A stretch of 64,000 bases of DNA, from the NCBI GenBank assembly GCA_001949185.1, contig BDGG01000012.1:1134035-1198034 (forward strand), in the 5' to 3' direction. The notes under the pieces are model-generated. The model ran no database searches. It was not told the DNA's origin and worked only from the letters and a program-made list of their open reading frames with translations. The number at the start of each line of letters is the position of its first letter. Positions within the stretch are counted from its first letter, which is position 1. Source of the DNA: Ramazzottius varieornatus. Taxonomy: Eukaryota > Tardigrada > Eutardigrada > Parachela > Ramazzottiidae. The position numbers and the translations under genes were made by a program. Shown here in pieces: positions 34,029 to 47,358 of the stretch.

Positions 34029-35490
34029 TTATGCGTAATATTCTTTGGAACTGTTGGTCGGTGCGCGCATGTATCCACCAGGTCGCTTCTGCGGCTCGTC
34101 CAAGGCGTAACTGCCCTCATCCTTCTTCCTCATCCGGTACAGCAGATACATGACCAGGAGGATCGCGCATAGTAATCCCACCACTGCACCGCCAATCACA
34201 GCTGCAATAACAAGAGAGCCTTTACAACACCGAGCATACTGTAACGGGCCAAGGACTGAAACAAACTACTCGTACCTGCAAGCATGGCAGGTTGAGCAAG
34301 TAAGTTAGCGGGGGCGTTTGCAGGTTTCTGTACAATGGGATCATTTCCGAAATTATCTTGGATCTCTCTTGCCACATCCTCGTCAGCGGTAAGGTCCCGA
34401 TCGTTATCCAGAGAATTTCCAGTAGGCTGCGGCATTTCCGTGGTCGTAACGATCTACGAACGAACACGAGAGTTACAAAAGATGATCGACAACAACAGTA
34501 ACCAAGATCAAGGACAGGCCTCACCTTTGGCGCGTTCGGGTCTGGGGTTTCATTGATGTCAAATTCATCCCCAAACGACGCTAAGACAAAACGATATCAC
34601 TTCCGGCGAACCGATAATTATCACGACACACGAGATATCGCAACACAATGGTACGACAAAATTTGCGAATATGTCATACGTACAGGAAGGAGCGGATCTG
34701 TCGCCACCTGGGATAGGATAGCTGGGTCTTGGGGCACTGGGTTTCAGTGGTGAGGAAGGTCTGGTCGGCATCATCCCGGAACCTTCAAACGGCGACAGTA
34801 CATCTTCGTCCACATCCGCATCGTCTTCGTCGTCCGGGTTTATGGGATCTACCTTTCCGCTTGCTCCTCTTGGCATATCACCCGATCCTTCAATATTATC
34901 GTTCGATCCGCGTAGATTCAAAGGTACCAGTCCACTTGCTTGCTGTAAACAGACAAACCCCAGTTAGTACTGCGGTAAAACCATGTTCTGTACAAAGAGC
35001 CTCTTGACGCCGGAACGACGACGGTGACGAAGGACCTTCATCAATATAGATAAAATCTTCCATACTATACCTTCTCCTGGCTATCAGTTATTACAGACTG
35101 CGTAGTAACCGAACTTCCTGACGAAGTATCAATATCGAAAGCTGAAAGATCGCTAGTAATAGCTGGCGAGGGCACTGTGGTGCCTACAGCGGACCCGACT
35201 GGCACGAAGGACGTTACGTTCACTCGTATCGAAGTGCTATTAGTGTTCTGGGTCTGTCGAAAGGGAGGAGGGACCCGCGTCGAGGCAAGACTATCTTCCA
35301 CAGTCGGCGTCGAACTCGACAGTTCCATAACATCGTCGCTCGGGAGATCGTCCTCTAAGTCTGCATCATCCTCGTCGTCTTCTGCATCATCAGCCGCTGT
35401 GTCGACAGCGTCGTCATAATCTGAGTCTGGAAAGTCTGTGGTGGTAGTGGGTTGAGGCGTGGTGGTGGTCAGCAGCCGAGCAGCCAGGCG
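34029..35490 (-). CDS. Sdc: syndecan (5' exon not found)
   Basis: Five exons, 35071-35490, 34684-34942, 34525-34580, 34276-34453 and 34029-34201, join in phase to 362 codons including the stop. The ectodomain is Thr/Ser/Asp-rich and acidic, with Ser-Gly sites next to acidic residues (NIEGSGDMP, PFEGSGMMP) suited to heparan sulfate chains. The TM helix AVIGGAVVGLLCAILLVMYL carries a G-x3-G dimer motif. The cytoplasmic tail has the C1 block RMRKKDEGSYALDEP, a short variable part, and ends KEYYA, where the PDZ-binding C2 motif is normally EFYA. The model starts in phase 0 at an acceptor, so the signal-peptide exon lies further upstream on this strand and was not identified. The product is a cell-surface heparan sulfate proteoglycan co-receptor. 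Confidence 0.93.
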
Positions 35491-38400
35491 CTAAGCAGAG
35501 CAACAAAATTAGGTTATGGGGCAGCCAAAGCGACAAGCGCAAACAAAATATAATAAAATATCATAGCAGGGGATAGGCCGTAAGACTTATACAAGACAGC
35601 CAACATGCAAAAGGGGATGAGAGCGGACAGGGGGAAGCAAACGGGTCAACGCGGTATTTTCTTATCAGACGGTTGGAGGACCTTAATTATTTTGGCATCT
35701 TGATCCAGAAAAGGGGGACAGAAGTCGCGACTAATTTTTATTGTGATTTCAGAGAGCTGCTGTGATGTGAATATTAAGTAAGCGGTTTCTCAATCGCGGT
35801 GATTTGCCGTTCAAACATGCAGCGTCAAGCCATAATATACCGTACAAAGCAGCAAAAAGCAAAGCCGAACTGTATGGAGTTTCCAACGGAAAAAGAAGCC
35901 TCGATCGAATGGACGACAAAGCCTGGTCGGGAAAAGTTTGCCTTGTCATCGAACATCTCTCCAGCATGCAAGATCGATAATCGGGACAAACTAGTCCAGC
36001 CATAAATGGGCGAACAGTCGGTGAGGTCACGCCAATACTCCAGCATATACCAAACAATGCATAATTATTCCATCTATAACGACCTGTCGAGCTTATTTAC
36101 TTTGGCAAAAATTGGGCCAGCCGTATTGCATACATATTTCGGGCAACTGCTGTGGATTTTAGTCGTTTCAGCTTATGAAAGGAATTTTGTGGACAGATCG
36201 CATTTCAAGGAGCAATTTGCGCCTGACACGGGCAAAAATAAACAGAGGGCCTTTTGGTGTGGTTTTCACTAGCACGCCATTTGCATCTACCGCCTGGTTA
36301 TAAAATTTCCCCTTTATAACAATCCCTCCCTGCCAACGCAAAAGTCCCAGGCTTTGTTCCCGGTTCAGATTTCCCAAACCATGAAACATGCACGATACGC
36401 TCATGGTCATAGCCATGTCGGTTACAGAAATTAACGCAATATCGCATAGAAAAGAAGAAAATTAAGACCAGTGTTCTTTGCCACTTGACTTCGATTCATC
36501 AGCAAAATGAGGGTATTTTTCTTGGATTTTGTCTAAGTGTAAAGTCATTCTGCTTCAGTTAGGTACTGCGGGATCAGGTGGGCATCTGCTCGCGGGTCAT
36601 TTTCAGCCACATCTGCTCTGAAGAACCCTGAAGAACTCTTATGGATAATATCCCACAAGTGGTTAATTTCAGCCTCCTCAAAACGCAGTCTGAACGTCGC
36701 GCAACGTCCGACCGTTGCTTACGTTCGGCAAACAGTGCGAAAATAATGCCGTTTCCACTCCATCCTCGTCAAGTTTCATCTCCCTAATCAATAACAGCAC
36801 CAGTTCCACCATTCCTTTTATCCATACACATTTTTTAGTTCGTTATGGAACACGGAAAGGGGATTTTTTGGAGGACCCCGATTGATATTGACAATGATTG
36901 GTCCTTTCACCACAGCGCAAAACTACAATCAGCAATTCCCCACACTTGAGCTGCGCACGTTAAGTCACAATCTGCACATTACAAAACTGTAAGTTGACAG
37001 TCAACACCGTATTGAGGGTATTGAGAGCGCAAAGAGATTTACCGGTCCATCCGTGAGGGAGTGAACCGGAAGAGTGGCTGGCCCAACAAAGAGCTAACCG
37101 GTCCTCGGGGAGTAGTCCGTTGTTCCGATAATCTCCACACCTTTCTCTCCTTCGACAGTCCTGAAGGACGGTCATTTTGTTCCTTGACTCGGACCTTTCA
37201 TCACTTCAATTCCCTCCTTGAGCAACTTTTACACAGGTTCACCTTACTTCCTCCTCGCATTCCTGTTCAATGAAAGCATACACGCATTTCCCTCCTCACA
37301 TTCTAGTTCTTGATTTTTATGACCTGATCGATCCATACTCCTATTACACCATGACTTCTGATTGTCAATCGCGGTTACGACCCTTCCTTTTACTTTGCCG
37401 ATTCATCGCAAAGCAACACAATAACAACGCGGGCCGCGTTATAAAAAGTTTGACCCCTCATAATAGAAACCAAAGCTCCCTTACTGACATCTAGTTGCAA
37501 TATTTCCCTGGTTTCTATTCGAGTGTTGCATTCTGATTTCCTCTGCCATGATCTGTGCGGCCTCATAGCGAGTTGTGAAGCGAGGAGAACACCCCGGTAG
37601 CTTTTGCTCCTTTGTGTCCTACGAGCTCGTTTCCACTCATTTTCGCATCAAATCACCAAAATCCTTTCCGCTCGTTCAGACTTGCACGCAGCTATTCCGA
37701 CCCTATCCTTTCAAAAGCTAGCTGGCCAAACTGCTTCCCCTCGCTTTGATTCCTCATCTTTCGCAGTCGCGGCACTGCAAAATTACAATGGGCTCTTTTT
37801 AAAAGAACAAGCCATCACTTTGTCGTTCGTTCGCTTCACTTCACTACCATTTACGCTGTATTGCCTTGTCATAAAACCACCTCTTCCTTCCTCCGCCCCA
37901 CATCCTCCTCTCGACTTGCAAAACGATCTCTTCATCACAGCCATCTTTCCCTCTTGTCACCAGCTGCAGTGTACGCTGGCAAAAAATGACCGCACACGCT
38001 CAAGCCCTCGTCAAGACCTCGCCGTACTTCCTCGTTGATACCTACAAACAGACCACTTTGTTGTACATTTGGACATAACTTTGTGCATAACTAATCATTT
38101 TCGTCCGCATTCGAAATTCCAAGCTAACTCACCGGGAAACCAGACGAATGCCCGCTAATCCTGAGAAGCAGATGTGGCCCATTCTCATCAGCGCCCCATC
38201 CACCTCTAGGGGGATGTCGGAAGTGAGATGGATGTGTGACAAGCGGAAGCTGGCTTTGAGTGAGAGGAACGTAACGTTGAAGACCTCTATTCGATCTGGA
38301 CGCTGAAGTATCAGGTGACTCGCGGTAATTACCGTAACACGCTAACACTTGACATCCATCCTCACTCGGTTCCAGCTCTTACTACTCCAGGCTTCCCTCC

Positions 38401-41062
38401 CTCCCTTCGTATTCTGGATATGCGCAGTCTACATAGCGCACTACTAGCTTGCCCACACAAGCCGAACTTCCGTAATCGTGCCTTTCATTATGAATTTTCG
38501 ATGGGTTATTGAAAACGGTAATGTTGATGGGCAAACTCATCACTGACGAGTCGACAGTAAAGGCTTTAACCGTAGTCCCTAATATTTCGAAGCTGTGGAA
38601 GCCCTTTCGATTTTAGACGTGATGTTTCAGGAAGGTTGTCAAGCATTCATCCGGCACGTTCCTTCGTGCCTGAAGCCTCGGCATTACGGTCCGGTGCTAG
38701 GCGGAAACCAGTCTTTTTTCTCAGGCACAACGGCACTTTCGTTACGGCGACACATATCCTTAATCCGTTGGTCAACAACGCCGTAAGCAGATTGTAACAA
38801 AAATCCCTGAAACTATCTCACATTTTAGAGCTGACATGATTAGCTTGATGGAGCTTCTTATTGAATCTCTTTTCCATCCGACATTCGGCCGACATTTCAC
38901 GATGATGAGAAATTGATCTATGCGTCTGGCTATCCGTTTTTTGACTATTTGACGCGACCGCGTGATTTGATTATCGATTTGACTTACGACTTCGCTCTTA
39001 TAGAGTCATTCTCCTACACTCAAAATTACGGCAGACACGAGCAAACACACTAATCTCAAAAAATCAAACACTGGTGTATGTTCAATGCATCACAAGTTCA
39101 AACAGATGTATCGAAGGCCTCGAGAACCCACATGGTTACGCCGAACAGTCCTAGCGACCTCAACGTGCAAACTCTCCGTCTAACTCTAACATCTGTTATA
39201 ACATGGAGGTAGTGAATGTCATATTGTCATTCCCTGCGTCAAGCCTCGACGGTCAATGTATGGACTATGCAGGAAAATCTTCAAGGTGCGTCAAAGATCA
39301 CGATAGACCAGGAAGAGTAAACAATCGCGGAGACCTCGTGTTGGGTTCCTGGTGGATCAATTACTGCTGAACAAGAGCCAACACACACGTTTCCGCTCGG
39401 ATGAGGCGCTTCGCACTTTCACGCTCTTCACGACTAACACCATTGTTTGTTCCTCTATCCGCATCGATTTTTTTTTCCAGCAACCATTAACTGCCGGTAC
39501 TTCGGGCCAGAACGTGGAACCCGCAAAACCACAAAAATCTTACACCTGCCTGAGCAATCTTGGTTTACTTCTTCTGAACTCAACACTCGTCACGAAGTTG
39601 TTAATATTTCTGCCAAGATATGAAGACGATATCATATTTCAAAGACAGGGAATGGAATCGAGATCGATATCCTATAAAATAATTCTGCGCAAAGACTGGT
39701 TTGAAACCTATGTCGTCCAAGTTCAACCCAATCTTCAAACTCTGATTGATGCAAGCAAAATTTGGCAAACATGAACTATTCCCAGCACACTCAATTCATT
39801 ACTACCACTTCCCATCATTCAAAGAACCTGTTCAACTTCGAGAATCTTAATTTGCGAAGAAAGAGGCTTGCGGCCATTCTTCACCTTCTATTTTCCTTTG
39901 AATGTCAAGTTTCTACTCCCAACGAAGCCTCTGATGTTTTGTATGACTTCTTCCATGTTCCACGAAACTATAAAACCAATTAGTCAGGTCCTCCAAAGCA
40001 CCTCCAAAGCCCCTCCAAAGCCACCCAAGCCTGACTGATTCCATCCCGGTATAGCTTCAATAAAACGGCACGTTTCATGGTCAACTGACTCGACTCAGCA
40101 TAAGTCCTTCTGATCGTTCCAAAAGCCATATTCTACCGTCGCCCATCAAAACGGCCCTTCAGATTTCCGTCTAAAATATCATTGTTTATCTGGACGTGCC
40201 CTGTGAAAGGGTTCTAAAATTTCCACTTCCAGCATGAACCTTAAAGAAATTGCCGACAGACTGGGACAACCACTTCAGATGACCACCAAAACTGTCATTC
40301 TCGAACCGACCACTGACCACCGTCTCAACTATCATCGACATGCATTTTATATAAAATTTAACAGCGTCTTTAGGGTATAGTTACGAAATGTCTTCAGTCC
40401 AAATACCCTTGCAAAACTCAAAAACAATTCTGAGCAAGGTTCGGGTGGACGGTCTAGACAGGTTTCGTCGTCTTTGACTTTAGGGCCTCAGACGACACAA
40501 CTTCTTCAAAGACATGGCTGGCGTAGATGATAAGAAGTTCAAGTGCGGTGTGTAAATGACGTCCACTTCAGAATCATCCAGCCCAAATTTCCATAACAAA
40601 CGCCAGCCTGATAAACCGCCATGCAGTCATGTTTTCAAGCACTCCTGTCCGCGCTTCTGTCGCCCTAATCGACATCGATCCTGCCACCCGAAGTCGCACA
40701 GCAGGATCATGCTTGACTATCTGTACTCGTGTACATGCGGACCGGCAGCCATTGCTGGTTCAAACTGTAGGCGGGCAAAGTTTGACTATGAACGTGAGCT
40801 GAAAAAAGGAGGTCATGCGAATCGTCCAGCGATTCCTCCTCCCTTCAACACGACCATGTATCCTATCCCTCACTCCACTTGACTCACGTCCATCGGATAA
40901 TATTGCACAAAGGCACGCGGAAGAACTAACTGTCACCGTTCAAGTCCTCCGTCTTCCTAAAGGCCCTTTCCGGACTAGGACTCTGCAAGACAAAAATTCC
41001 AAACAGAAGGCAACAGAAGATCTCAAGCTAGGGCCGAAAATAGTAATTGGACACGACCACTA

Positions 41063-41125
41063 AATCAAGCGGCGCACATTTCCTTTATTATTGGCTGAAA
41101 GTGTGCGCCACTTCAAAAAGCGATC
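41063..41125 (+). repeat. hairpin repeat family, copy 3
   Basis: AAGCGGCGCACATTTCC, loop TTATTATTGGCTGAAAG, then TGTGCGCCACTTCAAAAAG, followed by the family tail CGATCTTGGTGAGTCATTTG. Confidence 0.65.
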
Positions 41126-44100
41126 TTGGTGAGTCATTTGCCGCCGTCCCATAAACGAAATACTCTGCAAATTTTCTAACCCGCTAGAAACGTAGGGAAA
41201 ATTGCCACTGCTTTCTCGGTTTGTGGTACAAGCGTTTTTGTCCAGCCGATCCATTCGGCAGTTTCGGTTGGGTTCTCAGAAGGTCGTCCCGGCATGCAGC
41301 TGGTCGAAATTAACAATGGTGTGTATTTCTGTATGAAGAGAGCTCTGAGCTCTCCAGGGAATCTTAATGGGGGCTTTCAATCAAGCCGCACACTGAAGAC
41401 TCCAGCGTGGACTTTGTCCAACAACTAATTCCAACTTCACTCTTTGATATCGACATATTCTTCCGCCAATCCAACCAACGTTAACGCTCGTTCCGCTGAG
41501 TGTTTCAATCTTGACCAGCGACCATCAATCATAACGGTCAAAGCAAGTCGAGTCTGCTCTTCGTCTGATCAAAGGCTGAACTGCTCTCTCAAGAAAGTGC
41601 AAAACAGCTATCGCGCTCTATTCTTCACAATATTCCAACGTCAGACATTCTTTCAAAACACCTTCACTTTTCGGTCACCAACGATCGCACAATGGTGCTT
41701 TAAAACTACTCGGTTATGCCGAGAGATAACCTTTGATCGCGATTCTTTGAGCACCAAAATGCCGTCCGCTTTTCAGGAAGCAATCAGCGCCTTTGTCGAC
41801 ACTTTCCACAAACGTTGTGCTAAAAGCAAACTTGCCAGTGTGATTCGTTCTTTTCACCATTCACAGAACTTTCGCTTGCACTAGTGAGCTCTTTCCCGGG
41901 TTTTCCCTACAGGAAGGAACCCGCCAGAGACCAGTCGTCGATTATATACGAAAAAGCGGAAAAGCTCTCGGCTGTTATGACCTGATTTCTACAGACTATT
42001 CCCGTCGTATTCATCCCTATAAGCTCCGCCACAGCGAGAGGAAGGTTTTCATTATATTATTAGGAGCAGTTATGCCTAACGTCCGGTGCGATTGAAACAC
42101 CGGTGGGTCTCGATCCCTCCATAATGAGTCCCTACGAGATTAACCAGTAATTTGCTCAATTAAAACCGACGATGACCCGCTCTAATTTCTCTCCATCATA
42201 CAAGCTTTACATTAAGCTTCATGCATCTGTTTTTTCTCGCCTTTGTCGAACCCCCCTAAGCTCGCTACTTCTTTTCTCATTACGAGGGTTTGCCATGCTT
42301 ATCCAAGTGCGACTAAAGTAGCCGTTAGTTCTCCACAGTTATGCATCTGTATTGTTATCGAACAGATCAATAAATTCGGCATCGATATCGATCCGCTCTT
42401 TACGCTACAAGTAGGAAAAACAAATTTTTTGCCGATCGCCAGCAAGCCTATGTCGAACGCTCGGCAGTATAATCGATTGTAAACTGCGACAGTTTTTTTT
42501 CTTCTGGATGGTGCCGCTTCGAGACCAACTTTGCAAGTCAATCGGACGTAGCATCTCGCATCTTTTCCTTCGATTCTTCCTCCTGCTTTTTTCAAAAAGT
42601 TCGGTAATGGGCGCGGCGGTATCTCACAAGTGATGTGAAAGTCTATTCATAACTTCCATGGGAGAAAAAACTCTCAATGTCAACCGCTTGCTATGCATCG
42701 GAGACGCTATCAGGAAGTCTGAAAAGCCGACCGTGGAATGACAATCAGGTCGTGTTTAGAGTTCTAAGGCTATACTGGGTCCCTCACTCGTCTTCCTGTC
42801 ATGTTGACAAAGCAATAGGACACTTTAGCGTGAGCTCTTCAAGGCGGACCGCGCATGCATCAGTAAGTTCCGCGTGGCAGACTCTGTAGTAGTGGAAGAC
42901 TGCCCAGTTGAGCCGACGCGACATCCATGCAAACAAAAATCCTTTTAAAATCCAACACTTTACGAGGCCATCAAAAAGCAATGACATTTTGTCAAGACGA
43001 CAGAAGATTCAGAGGAAGTTCAACACGACACAACAAATATCACGTCAGGCTTTAGCCAAGCTTCACCCGTACTGCTTGTCGCAAAAGACGCACACGCCTT
43101 GCAACCGTCTGCCAAAACACCATTACACGAACCGAGCGAAACCCTCCCACTTTTCCGAGTTCGCCAAAACATTTACAAGAATAACGAACAATATTGCCAT
43201 TGTTTTAACAACTCAGTTTCAGAAGACACAACGCTAGTCGTGGGACGAAGTATCTGGGAGGCCGGCATACAATCTCGGGATGATCGTTATCCCAAGCGGC
43301 GCGCCTTCCCAGACAAAAATAAGGAAAACGTGCGCAGCTTGGCGTAAAGATCGACCCGAGAATGTCTGCCGCTCTCCCATCTGACATGACTGTTCGTTCT
43401 TCCTAACTTTGATATGCGACATGTCCTGAAATCATCTACCGTCACGGAACTATCCACCGGTACTCGAATCGCCCATTAAACTTCTCCTAATGCTTCCAAC
43501 GCACATTTCCATGTTATCATTACGAAGGCTCTATTCTGACATTCACCGCATATTTTCGTCACAAAAGCTGTTTACACAATGACGTGAAGCAGGTCTTGGC
43601 GCCATGTGTCAGAATCCAGCCATCTATTCCAGCCCTGTATAATGACATAAAATTATGAATGATGCACACGTAATGCCCTATAGTCATCACAAACACTGAA
43701 GGAAACAGAGCGCTATCAGTAATTTCGTAAAAGCCATAATCCAACCTGCTGATTTCACAACAGACGCATCACAGAAATCAACAGAAACTCCTGTGTAAAA
43801 TATTGATTATTGTTTATGACATGATTTTCAACCTTCATCATTAATGAATATCCCTCTATTTTCGCGCATCATCTCGTAAATTAATCTAGCATTTTTATTC
43901 CGTTTCCGCCATTCCCCTCCCAGCAGGAGTTATTCATGCGGAAGGGCCTAGACGTGGTTATTAAGATGTATAATTTAAACTAGGCTAATAGACGCGGGTG
44001 TAAAGGCAGGCTTCGTTCATCGTCGTAGTGTCATATGAATATACGGCATAACAAGCCTCCGTTGGCTTTCCGAAAGACGCTCTCGTTATCAGAGCTGCAT

Positions 44101-44805
44101 GCAGCCTTCCTCAGTCGCCTCCTCCGCGCTCAACTCTCAACTTCAGCAAGCTTCACTCGACATCTTGTGTACACAGCTAGCCAACAAAATCGATATGCTG
44201 CTCACACGGCTTCATAAAATCCAAGCCGCAAACTTTGGCCATGGAGAAACACCCAACGATCGCAGAAACGTTGGAAAGGGAAGTCCCTTCCCTTCCATCA
44301 CTTCGCTTCCTATCACCCGAAGCCTTTTCCTAAACCGTCTCCGTCTTCCTAGCTTGCTCGACGATGCTCCTAGGGAAAAATAACCCTTAAACCCCTGCAA
44401 AAAGACAAGATATTCGAATATTTACGTTCGGTGAAGAATGTTTTGACTGGGGCGAAATTCATCACGATTGTATAGCAGCAATTATCAGCTCCTAATTGCC
44501 AGCGTGAACAAATAATCAGCCATGCTACAGACGCCACTGAAGTGAAGAGATGCCTTGATAGTCTGGTCGGGAAGCAAAGAGACGCGCGAGGGAAGATGAC
44601 TCTCCCTTGGAATATTTCTTGCTTGTCGATCGGAAGAGCGGCCATTGTCCACGAACAGCTTCTCTTCGTTCCTTCTGCCTTCCCTTCCAACCCTTTTCCT
44701 TTTCCCAGCAACATTCCATTTCCTACACTCTAACAGTCTCCACGCATGACTGCGTTTCCTCTTTCTCTCCGTCCATCTGACCCTTTAAATCCGTGTTGTC
44801 AAGAG

Positions 44806-44818
44806 AGAGAGAGAGAGT
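44806..44818. repeat. GA microsatellite
   Basis: A short GAGAGAGAGAGAG run in a longer purine-rich tract (about 44800-44875). It may be a plain microsatellite or a GAGA-type promoter element on the boundary of the C-skewed region. Confidence 0.6.
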
Positions 44819-45926
44819 GAAAAGACGAAAGAGAGAAAGACACGAGGACGAAGAAGAACGAAGTGAATATTACAAGACGGCTAAATTGCCTGCTTGGAGC
44901 TTACCTTGCCGTTGCCTCCTTGTGAATTCCGCTGTCTTGATGTGGCCAATGTGGCATCTGCCGAGAATGCACAGCGCACATGGACTAGGACCGTAAATAT
45001 ACAACTGCTTAATAGCAACCCAAAGAGATCCATGCCGCCAATCTGTAGTCGCATGATGCGCTATTCCTTTCTCAGGATGGAGGACAGACGAGGAGTGAAG
45101 GGACAGGACGCGGGTACCAGGATAGTCCACCAAGAGCCTCTTCTCATCTCACATTGTTCCTGAAATAAAATAGAGAAAAACACACACCATCCAAGGATAA
45201 AATTTGGGTAGTATAGTCCAATCGTCCTAATCCGCAAACAGCAGTCTTCTTCGGCAATATTCCGTCTCCTTCCGATGGGAGATTAAGTCTTCCCACTGCT
45301 GTACTATCTCTGCACCAGCATTGGACTGTATGTCCTCAGAGCAGGAGAATAATTCAACAACAACGCAACATCCCTGGAATGGCACACTTGGTGATGGTTG
45401 AGATCGAGACAGTTGGGAAAGCAAGACAAGATTAAATAATCGCAATTTATTTTGGCTGGTGGGCGGGCCCGGCGAAGAGTATGGACCACTCACAAGTCTC
45501 ACGCCCGTTTTGTACGAAGGATGTCCGCCAGGTGACGCCGCAGCGCTCTTTTGTTTCGCAGACCGGAAGTCAATCCTCTCTTGCAGAAACGTTTGGAGAT
45601 CAGAATCAGATACGGAGAGCCCAACAGAGAGTCATTTAGTTCGCGGAAAATTCCCACTCATGTTCACAGTAGCAGTAGTCATTGAGGTCAAAAGAACAAG
45701 GAGTTTACGCGAAAGCGAATCGGTCATTTTGAAGCTCCAGGATGTGCCAATCTCTTTTTCAGCAAGAATAATCAGAACCTCGTTCCAGCAGGCAAAAACA
45801 AAACCTTACTTCACCTAGCAGGTTCGACCAACTTTTACAAACATCGATCATCTTTGGTCCGAAGTGGTTAGTCCGTTTTCATCAGCATTCGCACTATCAT
45901 CGTTCGAGGCCGGACTTACGCGCATC

Positions 45927-47130
45927 ATGACGGAGCATCCATTACAAATTTCGTCCACGGGGAATGTATTTGGAATGCGAAAAATCTTCATATGCATGCT
46001 AGTCCTGATGCTTCCTGCGGCAACCCGTAAGTCTCCATAACCATACTTTTGGAGCGTATGTCACTGTAATTACACTTTGACAGAGCTAAATTATAGCCTT
46101 CGCGACCGCTGACCATGTCGGCAGGACTAAGCTTAGACCAACGCACGTTTAGTTTCTTCAGATGTGCTTAGCTGGGGTGTCTTGTTCTAATCTTTTCTTT
46201 CCAGAGGCTCTGCAAAATGAAGGTTGGGACTCTGGTTGGAGGCAGACTTCTGCAACATCCACAACGACCTCCATGCCTCCCTTCAGGATAGGCACCAGGC
46301 AAATAGTGCAACAGATTGCACCTGGAGTGATTGCTTGGAACTTCACAATCCCCTGGCGAAGACGACTATCGGCTACCTGTAAGAAAGCTCGACCATATTA
46401 CTTTTGATAAGAAGTTCCGACTGACCTTCCACATGTTTTGATAGCTACTGGATACAGTTTCGGTTTCAATACCGCATACACAGCTGGAGGACTCGGCTCA
46501 AGAACTGCCCTGGAAAATTTCTTGAACCCATTAAGCCAGATCGGCACAGGATACGGAACCACGGTGAACATCCCGGCCAGCGGGCCTGCGCAAGCTGCGT
46601 CCTTTCCCATCGTTGGAAGTGGATTACAAGGCGTGGCCATAGTGCCCCCAGCTGCGGACCCAGCACTGCAGTCAGCTACCAATCCACGTCCGGTGGGCAG
46701 TATTGGAGCTTCTAACAATACCAACCTGCCTATCCCAGTTGCGCCGATCCCCACCGTTTCGGTACAACCTGATGCCCCTAGTGTCCGAATGGACGACGGA
46801 ATTTTCAACACTGGGATCGCGTACCCTAATGTCCCTGTTCAACAACAGATGGCTTCTCCTAGCCAGCCGAACACGCCATACACTAACGTACTAACGCCTG
46901 TTTCAGTTCCGTCTCTTTCGACACAAAACGGACTATACGAGGCTGAACTCCCGTTCAACGCGAATACTAACCTTTATCCTCCCAATCTACAGCCAACGGG
47001 GTATCCTGGCCAAAACGGCACAGGGTACTCGCCGCATAGCTACCCTACTGCGCCCACTAGGAATGAAGCATACGGAAACTACGCATCGCTACCGCCGCAG
47101 TCAGTCCCACTCGCGCCGAACAACGAATGA
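45927..47130 (+). CDS. unrecognised secreted Pro/Asn/Gly/Tyr-rich protein
   Basis: Three exons, 45927-46026, 46205-46378 and 46445-47130, phases closing. From the second in-frame Met at 45975 the protein begins MRKIFICMLVLMLPAAT, a good signal peptide, giving 303 residues; the first ATG (45927) gives 319. The rest is hydrophilic and low-complexity: Thr/Trp-rich exon 2 (ALQNEGWDSGWRQTS), then a long Gly, Pro, Asn, Ala and Tyr-rich part (GGLGSRTALENFLNPLSQIG; PTGYPGQNGTGYSPHSYP), ending VPLAPNNE. The mature part has no Cys and no TM helix, and NNT/NGT sequons could be glycosylated. No known domain is recognised. Composition suits an extracellular matrix, cuticle or eggshell component, which is only inference. 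Confidence 0.75.
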
Positions 47131-47358
47131 GACATCATCTCAAGGGAATTTATAAGCAGAGTAAATCTGGAGAAAAGAAGAAAGAAACATTAGGTGTGCC
47201 GAGAAACCCCGTGTCAGCAGACCATCGTCGAAATTCGGACACAGAAATCTGCAACAGATATGAAAGAGTGCCGTAACTGTTATCATCCACTTCCAGTAGA
47301 AAAACAAGCCCTGTTCATTAAACATTGTACAGATATTTGAAGAAATTGTTTTACCGTT

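Larger units (their letters stand above)
35491..45926 (-). other. 10.4 kb C-skewed region, possible syndecan intron 1
   Basis: No exon could be supported on either strand. From about 37 to 44.7 kb the plus strand is strongly C-rich over G: for example 27 C and 5 G in 37861-37920, 22 and 7 in 40561-40620, 20 and 9 in 43021-43080. A purine-rich tract with a GA microsatellite follows at about 44800-44880. Transcription-linked skew of this sign would fit a long minus-strand transcript, so the missing first exon and promoter of syndecan may lie near 44.8-45.5 kb. A hairpin-repeat copy sits at 41063. Confidence 0.4.

Noticed and set aside
42055-42135. tRNA-like pattern (GGTGGGTCTCGATCCC)
   Set aside because: A T-arm-like piece is present, but no acceptor stem or anticodon arm of proper spacing could be folded around it.
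44370-45133. Minus-strand frames as the missing syndecan first exon
   Set aside because: The frames have no signal-peptide-like start followed by a phase-0 donor, so none could be joined to 35490 with confidence.
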